From Ichthyophonus hoferi (Eukaryota > Opisthokonta > Ichthyosporea > Ichthyophonida > Ichthyophonidae), in contig NAOQ01000413.1 of NCBI GenBank assembly GCA_002751075.1, forward strand, positions 29,455-60,778: a DNA stretch of 31,324 nucleotides. Direction: 5' to 3'. Numbering within the stretch: position 1 is the first letter of the stretch; each line of letters opens with the position of its first letter. Positions 12,101-21,737 of the stretch are shown one piece after another. A program made the translations under genes and the position numbers. The notes beneath the pieces were generated by a model. It made no database searches, had not been told where the DNA came from, and saw only the letters and a list, made by a program, of their open reading frames with translations.

Positions 12101-14744
12101 TCAGAAAACATAAGATAACATAGCATACCATACCATAGGATAACACAACCTGGATATAGATATATTCACAGGTATAAAACTACAACAGTAATAACCTACC
12201 GCATCTCGACGGGGGAACTCAATACGCACACCATGCTTTTCTTGAAGTGCTATCACTTTGGCACCATCTTTCCCTCTTAACATACTAAAATGTTCGACAG
12301 GGAGTTGAAGTTCAATGGTTTTCTAGTCAGCCATATGCGTCAAGTTATATGATTAGTTATTAGTGATACAGTGTGGTATATGGAGGAAGGGAAGAAGTGG
12401 GTGAGATTGGAAGACTATAACTAGAATAATTAATAAGCCAGGCATAAAGAGTTATGGCTATGGTATATAGACATTATATAAAATGTGTAATTTTATAAAA
12501 CAGATACATTATTTCCAGTCACACAGGAAGGGATGGATAGTAAGCGAGTGCTACCTGGACTTGAAATTCAGCTTGTAACTTATTCTTAGCTTTGTGCACA
12601 GCAGCAGCCTTCCCACTAATCACAAAGGAATATCCGTGTAATTTGTTCTGACTCATCTCGATCTTGCAACTGTGACCATCCCATAGTAATCAATACCAAG
12701 CGACAAATGTCCCTTTCTCTCGCTACATGCAACAACTTAGTAGCCAATCATAAAAGCCACATACCAGTAACTTACAAACCCAGTGCAAAATACTTAATGT
12801 CTATTTACCAGTACTCAATACTCCGTACCCAGGTACTACATAGGTGTGTATTACTATATATAAGTATTAGTTACCAGCATCCACTTACCCTGTCTGTTCT
12901 TGGATCTTTTTCATCTTTAAAGCAACGGATTCTCCAAATCCTGTGGCCTGAACGTCACTAGAAGCTACACGTAACACCTATATAAGGGAGAAAGGTATAA
13001 ATGATTAGGGACGAAAGAGGTTATGTATATAATAGAATGGCGTGTGGTTGTGGCTAATGAGAACTCATACTAAGTTACGTTATCTCACGAAAACCCATAC
13101 CATATATATATATATATATATATATATACGCATTGTACGTTGATAGGTTACTTAAATATATGCCTATATTCTACATACATATATACATATAGCCGTATCT
13201 CAACGTACACACTTCAAAAATATTCTATGTTCTGTCAATAAAATCATACTCTATAAACCGACATGACATAACCCATGCATAGTAATATATACCCCACAGG
13301 CTAGCTATAGTAGCCACGCCCACACCCATCTTTAAGAAATAAAATACTATCTCATTATCGTGCAATAGTACATAGAACATATACGTCTAGCTACCTCAGA
13401 CACAGTGGATGACTTGAAAGTGGGCATTGCTGTGGCTCCAGCCGGGCCACTTCCCCAAGCTCCCATTGGACGAGTAACAGTTGAAGTGGCGGGAAGAGAA
13501 GGGAAAAGATCGGCATAGTTACCTGTAAAGAGATAATGTTATATTACAAGGGAAACTGGGATTGGCTTATATTTTAATATCGTTTAAAAATAAAAATGTA
13601 TTATTTAGTAAATAAATGACTTGTTGGTCTTAATAACCTACGTGCAATAATTTTAATTTGTTAATTAAATTTAAATTAGAACATAATAAACTATGATTAT
13701 CCTGACTACTGTATCACCATAAAAAAACAACAATGGTATAAATACACACTATATATGTATTTACATTTAATTCACTATATATATAGAGAGAGCCAAAGGA
13801 AAGAGAATAGAATAAAAGTACTGAATATGATTGAATACATATAATTATATAACTACATTATATAAACAATAAGGCTCTTTTCTCATCAATTTCTTTGTTA
13901 CTACCTGTATATAACCATATAAAACTGTGTTTCAATAGTTTTAAAAATAATATAGGATAGGTAAGAAGAATAATGAGTGTATATAAACATCAAATTACAT
14001 ATAGTTTCTTACCTGTGGTTGAGGTGTAGACTGAAGTTTTCTCGATTTCCTTCTCTTCCTGTGCCATTTCGTTCTGGCTTAAGGCCTATATGTAATACCA
14101 TTTACTGTTATTAAGTAACTTACATTTACATAAAAATATATTAGGATATTTTGGTGTAGTTATCTCATAAGGAAAGGCACTGAAGTTTAAATGTACAGTT
14201 TTTTTTTTTTTTTGTTAATAAAAAAATTCTCTTTTTTCAAGAACTGAATGGTACCTTTATATCAATTGGAATATCATATGAAGATAACTCGGTGTGTGGG
14301 AGATAAGTTTTAAAAATATACCTTCGTTTGTTGATAGTTTTTTAACTAAATAAACCAAGAATAAGTAAAATTTTATTAAAGGATCAAGAGTTTTTGTGCT
14401 ATTCATACGTTCTGACCTATACAACGTCATATCCTCCTTTAAAAAATCTAAGAAGCTATACTATGTTTTCAATGTAATAAGGAATGCCAGGCTAAGGAGT
14501 TCTAATAAAGAGTGCTATATTCTACCTACAATACCTATTGTCAAAAATATATCTAATGACTGAAAAATATAATAATTTACTAAGACTAAATTAATATTGA
14601 TAAGATAAGAGATTTAAGGAAGATGGTTGAGTAGGGATAAAATAGTAAGTAATCATTCTCCTCAAATTATTGTTTTCAATCATAACAAAAGCCTGGCTTC
14701 TATATCCAATAACTTACCTCGGAGACAGCAGCGAAGTTATCCAT
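32..14744 (-). CDS. HDLBP: Vigilin, multi-KH RNA-binding protein (complete, 31 exons)
   Basis: Vigilin binds mRNA and ribosomes/tRNA, mainly at the cytoplasmic face of the ER, and is best known in translation and mRNA stability. Joining 31 exons gives 3690 nt, one open frame of 1229 aa (human vigilin is about 1268 aa). The start at 14744 (MDNFAAVSE) directly precedes a strong donor, and the stop is at 32-34. The N-terminal region holds ADLFPSLP and GAWG, as in human vigilin. A degenerate KH-like unit (FGESVALKMKKIQEQTG) is followed by 14 KH units, each ending with a D-x-I-x-I-x-G type strand and an amphipathic helix. Intact GxxG loops are GKDG (KH1, KH9), GKGG (KH5, KH7, KH11, KH13), GPKG (KH8), GRGG (KH12) and GSGG (KH14). 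KH2, 3, 4, 6 and 10 lack the loop. The final KH block (VDHRVHGHLIGSGG) aligns closely with human KH14. The C-terminus is acidic and ends in a FPAMP/GW motif. The polyA site lies outside the window. Confidence 0.96.
548..3975 (-). other. Vigilin C-terminal KH block: KH10-KH14
   Basis: KH10, exons 21-22, has HANIFYRNNNNLAKYL. The loop is absent, as it also is in human KH10. KH11, exons 23-24, has GSVIGKGGNRLQAI. KH12, exons 25-26, has GGLIGRGGR, then GVTMRFPSRNSDEVVLTG. KH13, exons 27-28, has SRVIGKGGQTINSI and TVTITLTGY. KH14, exons 29-30, has VHGHLIGSGGKMV and IVFPSS, then DIVSIRGP. The linker between KH12 and KH13 is charged (NEERKERELRSF) and matches the corresponding human linker in character. 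Confidence 0.9.
4198..8982 (-). other. Vigilin central KH block: KH5-KH9
   Basis: Each domain is built from two exons. KH5, exons 11-12, has HKHIIGKGGQNI. KH6, exons 13-14, has HGLIISNKTDFS, a lost loop, followed by IIKFPSPTDSSDTVRITG. KH7, exons 15-16, has HSQVIGKGGANI. KH8, exons 17-18, has HSSLIGPKGAVV and AILFPHE. KH9, exons 19-20, has GFLIGKDGVNKKLIQE, then TRIVFPARND. In KH9 the splitting intron is phase 1 and lies several codons earlier than in KH5-KH7. Confidence 0.88.
9113..9137. repeat. (TA)n dinucleotide run in a vigilin intron
   Basis: A pure alternating AT tract of about 25 bp. Similar tracts occur at about 13101-13128, 17003-17026, 24482-24502, 27787-27806 and 29665-29685, all intronic or intergenic. 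Confidence 0.85.
9552..12669 (-). other. Vigilin N-terminal KH block: degenerate KH-like unit and KH1-KH4
   Basis: Exons 4-5 encode the degenerate KH-like unit (end of exon 4 and 12669-12555), without a GxxG loop. Exon 6 (12322-12200) carries KH1 with LRGKDGAKV and RIEFPRRD. KH2 runs from the end of exon 7 into exon 8, with GPNN in the loop position (human has GPYN). KH3 lies in exon 8 around 11170-10991 with HKWLRPRKVLDA, so the loop is lost. KH4 (exons 9-10) has HKYIIGSRRSVD, where the second Gly of the loop is lost. The alignment to human vigilin is from memory, but the order and spacing fit one-to-one. Confidence 0.85.
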
Positions 14745-14931
14745 GTTGAATTAGTGACGTTAGAAAAAGGGAATGTCTAATAGTAGTGCAAGCCTGGAGG
14801 ATGGGGAAACTAAGATATGTATTCATATAAATACATCAATTATTATATAATATTATCAAAATATACCATTAGTAGCAAATAACTACCATAAACATAAACA
14901 GCATAATCAACGTATATATTGCTTTTAACAC

Positions 14932-14941
14932 CTACCGGTAG
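14932..14941. promoter_or_regulatory. Perfect palindrome CTACCGGTAG in the divergent promoter
   Basis: This is a 10-bp perfect palindrome, unusually GC-rich for its surroundings, about 190 bp upstream of the vigilin start codon. The placement and symmetry suit a site for a dimeric factor. No specific factor is recognised. Confidence 0.3.
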
Positions 14942-15199
14942 ATAACGGAGCTGAATAGAATACTAGAATATAAATATATATATACTCTTTAATCTTTAAA
15001 CACTCATCACAGTTACAATATAATAACTACAATAACAATGTGTGCCTTTATGTCTGTTTATACCTATGCCCATATATATATAAACACATTAGAATTAGAT
15101 CAATTAATTAAAATTATGTTTGGTTGCTATGATGTCATTTGCGTAAATCCGGTTATAATGGTATGCGTTAAAATAATTGATAACTAATTATTTATTGAA

Positions 15200-15299
15200 A
15201 ATAAAGCTTTAAGCTTCTTAATTGGGCAAGGATAAAGTTTAACGACTAATGATTGGTATAAGATAAAGGTATCTGACCATTCGTTGGATAGAGATAAAG
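15200..15299. promoter_or_regulatory. Four-unit 31-bp phased array of ATAAAG and TTGG
   Basis: ATAAAG begins at 15201, 15232, 15263 and 15294, spaced exactly 31 bp each time. In the last three copies it is preceded by G (GATAAAG). TTGG begins at 15222, 15253 and 15284, again exactly 31 bp apart and in constant register with ATAAAG. Between these anchors, neighbouring units match at only about 18 of 31 positions. This is therefore either a decayed tandem repeat whose anchors were kept, or a phased factor-binding array. The TTGG strings read as inverted CCAAT cores in the first two units. GATAA resembles GATA-factor sites. Confidence 0.6.
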
Positions 15300-15504
15300 G
15301 CGCACTATTTTAAATTTCTATTAATTATTGACAAAAGTGCATTATTGCCATTATTTATATTTATTTTCAATGTGAATTATTGTGTAGTATGTATATTATA
15401 AGTGTATAGAATTTACAGATATATTTAGATCTATCTTATATAATTATATCCGTGTATTATATAACTATATAGTATCTATACTCTATAACTACTACACGCG
15501 AAAC

Positions 15505-18500
15505 ATGCTGCGGTTGTCCTTAGCGCGCTTTTGCACCCCACGTAATATCTATTCTCTTCTTATCTATTTTTCTTCTTTGTACCTATCTAAAACTAATCCG
15601 CACAATAATTATAACAAACTTTTCTTCAACTCCGAACACATCAATTTATATTTATTAAGAAATCTCAATAGTAATATCTTCATGTTTTAAACCCTAAACA
15701 TTAACTATCTACATCCGATTTTCCTTATAGGCATCCTGGAATCATTGGCCTGCTACTCCACATTATCAAGGAGTTTTAGAACCAAAGTTTCGGATGATAC
15801 CCATAAAAGACCTACTTTTGATGATACCCCTAAAAGATCTACTACTAGTATATATCTACCCCCTATCTTGGTATTCATACCACAGACTACAATTTAACCC
15901 CCTCTGCTTCTCCTTTTATACCCACTATGCATTTTACATAATTTGTCCTTTTCATATACCTCTCATCTTCTCCTTAATAACATAGTCATACCTGCTTTAA
16001 TTTTTTTATTTTATACCGGAAAATCACTTTTTATTTGCTTATTAATCATTTTTCATGTTTTTCTCTTTGCAATGTCATATTTCATGTTTCAACCCACCAC
16101 CTCCCAAGAGGGAAGTGCAAGGCACCTTCTTCTATTCTAATTATAAAATTTATTATTAAAACCAGGAAAAATTTAGGGTCGTTGTTAAACTAATAAACAC
16201 AGGTTATCGTATAGTTGAGGTAGAGGGAGAGTGAGAGGGAGGGTGCTATATTAAATATAAATTCCTGTGTACACTTGATTATAATTATTCGCAAGGTTTT
16301 ATTTGCAAAGATGTATATATAATTATTATGGATATTAAGGATAAAAATATTGCGCAGTAGTAGTATTATAATTAATTAATTAAACTATATTTATTTTAAA
16401 AATAATATTTGTATGTATATACCAATTCAGGATATGTGTCTGTCATATCGAAACGCGGAATACACGCTATAAAGCGTGATTATGACGTATATTTGACGCC
16501 ATTGTCTCATATGCCAACACCTAGTTAGTCCTACCATAATACAATGTGATAAGAGGGAATGAATTATTCACACCAATATATTCTTATGTCTATTTGTAAT
16601 CATCTATTTAGGTCGACCTAGTAAAGCCGAAAGGAATGTAATAGCAACTGTGGCTGATGAATATTACCGATCCACCCCTTTGTCATATCACGATTTTAAT
16701 ATGGATGACATTACGTTTGGGGTATGTATGTTATGTATGCATGTATGCATATGTATGTGTATGTATGTATGTATGTAAGCATGTATGCATTTTGTATGCA
16801 TGTATATATATTGTTTTAAGTCATGTATTTATATTATTCATATTGCATCTACTAACTATCCTCTTTCTAATCTAGGTTGGTAAAGATCTTATGAATAATA
16901 ACGCCCCCTTTTTATATTTTAAACGGGGCCTCCTACCTTTTGGCCTATATCATGCAACACCTTGCACTAGTGTTACTTACTCTAAGATGGGTATGTGCCT
17001 GGATATATATATATATATATATATATTGGTATATATATGAATATTTGCATATATGCATGCAGACATGTAGTTATATGTACAACAATGTATATATATATAT
17101 ATATCGTTCTCTCCTTACTTTCCACACATTTTTCTCTATGTATACATAATAATTAACAACATCTCATACCTGTATACCTATGCGCATGTGTTAATGAAGC
17201 CCTACCTCGCTAACTATAATCCTATCATATCATAGGTCGTTTTGGTAATTTATCTGATGTGCAATCAAATTCATTGTTGAGTGAGGCGGAAAACTATGCT
17301 AGATGTAGATATGTAGGTGGTTCTATTTCATTACCTATATCTCTACTATATATACTCTATAATAACTCTACTATGTATAATATGTGGGTGACTGAATTAA
17401 TATAGATGGATATATTCCAAGACATGTATATTCCATTGCTTTCTTTCACATTTATTGTTTTTCTTTCTTTTTCTTATTAGTTTGTTCTATATATAGACCC
17501 TTTCCATATTTTATCACTTTGCGAAACGCCGATTGGATATTTTTCTCATCATCTAGACTATATTTGGCAGGTGAAAACTATAAAGGCCCAACAATCCCAG
17601 TTGTGATTGGTCTATTGTATCGAAGCGTATCATTTTTACTACTTAGTGTTTAATCATTACCTAAAATATGAGAATAATTTTCTAGGAAAACAGATTACGT
17701 CATGATGTCATGGTAGTTCTTGAGATCATTTTAATTTGATCATTATGATTATCATCTTACTATATATAGCTATTTGTCAAAATATCCCTACAATTCACTA
17801 GCACCTGTATTTATAGTTTATTTCAGTATTTCTATCTTCACCAATTAATATATACATAATGCAGTTGGTATACTAATGCATGATCCTATTCTACCCTCTC
17901 CTACTCAATCCTATCATTTTCTACTCTCTCTCACTCTACCCTACAGGAATTGATACTCGACAGTCAGCCTCGTTGCGAGAATGAGACGGTAAACCAAGAA
18001 TTCGCTGGGTAGGTATATATATATATATCATTGTACATATATGTTTATGATATATTTAAGAGAACTACGTATGATATATTCCTGCATATAGAGATGCGTG
18101 GGTAGTAACACTGAGTGTATATTACATTTAGGGCTAGGCTGGGTTGTTGCTGTTGATTGGAAAACGTGTATATATGTTATATATGTATATCATTATCATT
18201 ATATATATATGATCAGATGTTAATAACCGTATTGCTATTTTATTTTAGTCGAATTTTTCATCCTTTAGGAATATCAAATTTTAATTTCCTTTTGATAAAC
18301 AATATATATATAAATCTGATTAATAACTTATAATTAATCTTCGATTAGTATTGTTTGATTGCATGTATTGATTTTGATTGGTCCAAAATCGCCCCTCTTA
18401 TTTTTAACTATATTAATTGTGCATTTTTCTAAACCTTACATAGTTACTTAATCCCTACTCCAATCATTTGACTCCCTCGTTACTCTTTTCCCAACCAGCT

Positions 18501-21500
18501 ACTGTGATTGGCTCGAGGCCATAGAAGCCAAATTAATGGATCATATAATATCAAATCTATCAGCCTATCCCGATTTTCAAGCGGAGCATTTAGTATGTGT
18601 AACTACTATTACTATGCTTGTATATATATTCTATTCAATGTATAGTTCTGGTGTGTAATGCATTTTATTTTTCCTTTTCCTTTTAACTATTAATTTTGAT
18701 TTTAATCTAATCCGGTTTTTTTTTTCTCAATTTATATTACATAATCTGCTTTATACTTTTATTTATATGTTTTTATTGGTTCTCTCTATATATATCTACT
18801 TCACGTATTGTTTATATTATATCTCATTTACTATTCACATTTCTTCCCACCCCTATCTGGCCAACCTCATATCTTATACCTTTATACTTTCCATCCTATA
18901 CCCTATACCATATACCCTATACTCTATCACATATGCCCTATCCTATACCCAATCTTATATACTCTATCCTATATACCCTATCTTATATACCCTACCCTCT
19001 ACACCCTATCCTATATACCCTATCTTATATAATCAATCTTATTTACCATATCTTATATACCCTACCCTATATACCCTATCCTATATACTCAATCTTATAT
19101 ACCCTATCCTATATATCCTATCCTATACACCCTATTCTAAATACCCTATCCAATATACCCAATTTTATATACCATATATTATACATCCTATTCTATATAC
19201 CTTATCTTATATAGCATTTCCCTCTTAGGCTAAGAAGTCATCTAACCCCGAACTAGACGATATCGATGTTTTGAAAACAATTTTAAAAAAAATTGTAATG
19301 CAGCGAGTTGACACTGAAGGTAGTCATATTCCTCTATTTCTACCTCTCTCTCTCTCTCTCTCTCTCTATTCACTTGTCAATAATCTTCTGTATCTATCTC
19401 TATTGCTACATGTTATGGATACCCTTTCTAAGCTCTGCATATATATATATATATATTTTTTTTATTCTATTTTTTTCCTCCTACGCCGCTCTATGCATAT
19501 ATCTATATGTAGATTTTCCTCTTACAATGAATATATATGCTATGTTTGCATTATATATGTATATGCATCCTTTGGGCTAAAAAATGAATAGATATCCTAT
19601 AGAAATAAATATGACAGGTAAGTGCAACATGATAATTGCTGATGACTACAAACTGATTGGTTCATTGTTATTGTAGTATTATATCCCGCGACAAACTTAT
19701 TTTGGATCATGATAATTTATCCAATTAGAACCAAAATAGCAGTAATATTCCTTGCAATCAACACCTATACCTAAGAGCTGACCATGACTATATTTTATTA
19801 TCCCCACCCTATTGGTTTATTCTGGTTTGTAAGTTCATTTTAATTGTACTATACCAAATGACAGTATTATTTTAAACTAAACGATTTAACTATATTCTAT
19901 GTTGCTGCCTACCCTACTAATTAATTCTGGTTTTCGCAGATGATAAACTAATGAAAGCCGTCAGGTTTTCACGTAGAGTATTTGTGCAGGCTAATCGTCA
20001 GAAGAAATATTATACGAATAAATGGAACGCGTTTGACGGAAGGGTATAGTATTATATATTATTGTATTATATTATGTTGTATTGTTTATTGATTACAATT
20101 TACTTTCCTCTTTACCTCCATCTTCACTCTTTTTTTATTTCTTTTGTTAATAGGTGCTAATCATAGATGTACATATTTATGGTCTACAGAAACCAGTTAC
20201 ATTGCTATTTAATTTATATGTATGTACATCTAATATATAATATAATTATACTCTCATTGATTGCTGTATTGATTTAAAGTTTATTGTTATAACACTGGAT
20301 ATACATTTGTAAAATATGATTTTTCTTTGTATTGGTCACAATGATATTTAAAAGGAACAAATATGAATTCAGCTTATTTGCTATTGGTTATATATAGATA
20401 TATCATGATTTGCCAACCCTGTATATAGTCATATCGATATATTACCTTCACTGCATAACACTGTATCTATTTCTACCTAACCTTATTACTATTTCATTTT
20501 AATTTCTCTCTTTCTTCCTCCATACGTCACACGCTCTTTTCCTTTTAGAATCTACGATACAATGGCTTGATACGCACATCCGTGTGCTTAAGTGGGCGTA
20601 CAGAACTGCCTTTGGACGGGAAGAGTCGCTCTCCTCTTAATCCTAAGGATATGGTTAGTGTTTATGGAAAAGTAAGTTAATTTCCCACCTATGTATTTAT
20701 GTATCTACCTCTATCAAGGCTTTATTATTATTTTTTATTTTTTTATTTTTTATTATTTTTTATTATTTTATTTTTCTTTATTAGAGGGGTTGGTTTGTAT
20801 TTAGGGTTTATTTATATATATATATATTAAGCTATTGAAGAGTATACATTTCTTTGATATAATTCTTTAATTCAGTCTGTGTTGCAGTTATTATCTTACT
20901 ATGTTGTAGTTATTATCTTATCCACTACAGAAGGGGCCCGCAATTGCAAGCAGATAATTAAATAATGGCACAAACACTAGATTCGGTACAGTTAAATATA
21001 TAGATTAATTAATATTAGTCCCCATAATAGTTTGTAATAATTTGCTTATTGATCCCACTTTATTGTTTTCCGATGTCGAATCTGAATCCAGTACTATATT
21101 TTAATATTATAATTATAATCATACACTATGGCCCACAATAATTAAGAATGCAACTATCTATATTAGGCTAATAATTATGATCAGTTACAGTTATCTATTG
21201 GACTAATCCATTATTTCAATTAGATGGTAATCTATATTTAAATCCTTGATTAAAATGGAAACCAATGAAAGTTAACCATCTAGACGATCACACCGATCTC
21301 AACTTAGTTTATACTTCACAACCATTTCCTTCTTTTCCTTCCTTTTTTATGAATGTCCCTATTCTTTTGTAAGCATCTTATGTATCTGAGGCCACTACTC
21401 GACATATCTCTATCATTTTTCTATATATATATCCATTCACACCCCTACACATTCAACTATTACATTATGATATTATGTACAGAAAGTCACACTTTACTAT

Positions 21501-21737
21501 ACGTAACCAGCTAATACCCTATATCTTACTTTTAAAAAAGCATGAATATTGTACTGACATATACATACACACACCACATCACATTACATTACTTTAACAT
21601 ATCCCTATTCACCATCTCATCATATCTACCAATAGCTGAGGCCCTTTTCCACTGGAGCCAGGTTTGGTTTGATGAATGGTCTTTCTCAAGTTCATATTCA
21701 CAGTCAGGTAGACTATGAGGATCTCCGCTTATTATAG
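15505..21737 (+). CDS. Unassigned protein with mitochondrial-type presequence, 395 aa, 13 exons
   Basis: I do not recognise the family with confidence. Thirteen exons join to 1188 nt and one open frame, with ATG at 15505 and stop TAG at 21735-21737. The N-terminus (MLRLSLARFCTPRILESL, then STLSRSFRTK) is rich in Arg, Ser and Leu and poor in acidic residues, typical of a cleavable mitochondrial presequence. No transmembrane segment or catalytic motif is evident. Notable stretches are NNNAPFLYFKRGLLPFGLY (about residue 100), HHLDYIWQ, a charged helical middle (ELDDIDVLKTILKKIV), FSRRVFVQANRQKKYYTNKW, and a hydrophobic region VLIIDVHIYGL followed by VTLLFNLYNL. The segment FLYFKRGLLPFG faintly recalls the FYWVRGEEIIPRG segment of mitoribosomal mL65 (MRPS30/PDCD9), and the length is similar. 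That link is speculative. The gene is divergent from vigilin. Confidence 0.85.
16722..16812 (+). repeat. (GTAT)n microsatellite starting at a splice donor
   Basis: The donor GTATGT after exon 3 of the orphan gene continues directly into GTAT/ATGC repeats for about 80 bp, filling most of a 154-bp intron. The donor itself is part of the repeat. Confidence 0.75.
18884..19214 (+). repeat. 14-bp minisatellite (dimer of a CCCTATA-like heptamer)
   Basis: Units such as CCCTATCCTATATA and CCCTATCTTATATA follow each other in a constant 14-bp register for about 20 units with almost no length change. The left end is built of 7-bp units (CCCTATA, CCATATA). The array is pyrimidine-biased on the gene's sense strand and sits in intron 8 of the orphan gene, ending about 15 bp before the next exon. 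Because 14 is not a multiple of three and the unit lacks stops, it is open in several frames, which produces spurious Tyr/Pro/Ile-rich reading frames. Confidence 0.9.
19344..19368 (+). repeat. (CT)n dinucleotide run
   Basis: A pure CT run of about 24 bp lies near the start of intron 9 of the orphan gene. Confidence 0.85.
20730..20783 (+). repeat. T-rich TTATT/TTTTA low-complexity tract
   Basis: A run of T and TTATT units lies near the start of the longest intron of the orphan gene (20672-21635). No coding sense is visible. Confidence 0.8.

Larger units (their letters stand above)
32..14744 (-). other. HDLBP: Exon-intron model of the vigilin gene
   Basis: Coding exons in order of transcription: 14744-14718, 14085-14013, 13522-13395, 12977-12889, 12669-12555, 12322-12200, 11771-11574, 11293-10991, 10238-10143, 9668-9552, 8982-8872, 8284-8195, 7982-7878, 7181-7047, 6777-6667, 6197-6090, 5695-5567, 5256-5164, 4831-4735, 4319-4198, 3975-3853, 3558-3478, 3130-3029, 2726-2610, 2525-2451, 2176-2018, 1868-1743, 1554-1405, 1155-1057, 640-548, 226-32. 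All introns start GT and end AG, and lengths and phases add up. Only the introns after exons 2, 4 and 19 are not phase 0. Weak donors are GTGGGG (exon 7), GTATAA (exon 16) and GTTGCA (exon 28). The exon 13 acceptor was chosen by phase; an in-frame AG a few codons upstream exists in another phase. Introns over 300 bp (after exons 1, 2, 3, 5, 6, 7, 8, 9, 10, 11, 12, 13, 14, 16, 17, 18, 19, 23, 29 and 30) contain AT-rich sequence and simple repeats only. Confidence 0.88.
14745..15504. promoter_or_regulatory. Divergent intergenic region, presumed bidirectional promoter
   Basis: These 760 bp separate the start codons of vigilin (minus) and the orphan mitochondrial-type gene (plus), so both promoters must lie here unless there are distant 5'UTR exons. 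Visible candidates are a CRE-like TGACGT at 14755-14760 just upstream of the vigilin ATG, a perfect 10-bp palindrome CTACCGGTAG at 14932-14941, the 31-bp phased array at 15200-15299, and a TATATAG at about 15464 upstream of the plus-strand start. TATA-like strings are common in this AT-rich DNA, so that last item is weak. No transcription start can be seen directly. Confidence 0.6.
15505..21737 (+). other. Exon-intron model of the orphan mitochondrial-type gene
   Basis: Coding exons: 15505-15541, 15731-15847, 16612-16721, 16876-16990, 17236-17312, 17481-17570, 17947-18008, 18499-18592, 19229-19319, 19940-20043, 20154-20219, 20549-20671, 21636-21737. All introns are GT-AG and phases close (1,1,0,1,0,0,2,0,1,0,0,0). 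In exon 3, only one of the three frames is free of stops and it matches the incoming phase, which supports the join. Introns longer than 300 bp are 15848-16611, 17571-17946, 18009-18498, 18593-19228, 19320-19939, 20220-20548 and 20672-21635. They contain AT-rich sequence and simple repeats, and I see no nested gene. Confidence 0.85.

Noticed and set aside
15794-16140. Short hydrophobic open frames suggesting a small membrane protein
   Set aside because: They lie in intron 2 of the orphan gene, overlap a coding exon in another frame, and have AT-rich composition without codon bias.
16473-16488. Small hairpin CACGCT-ATAA-AGCGTG, considered as an RNA element
   Set aside because: A six-pair stem in 31 kb of AT-rich DNA is expected by chance, and nothing around it supports a structured RNA.
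18767-19228. Tyr/Pro/Ile-rich repeat protein in overlapping plus-strand frames
   Set aside because: These frames are created by the 14-bp minisatellite, which lacks stops in several frames, and they lie wholly inside an intron.
20920-20970. Cassette-exon candidate after CCACTACAG in the last long intron of the orphan gene
   Set aside because: In the incoming phase it reaches a stop within nine codons and has no good donor.
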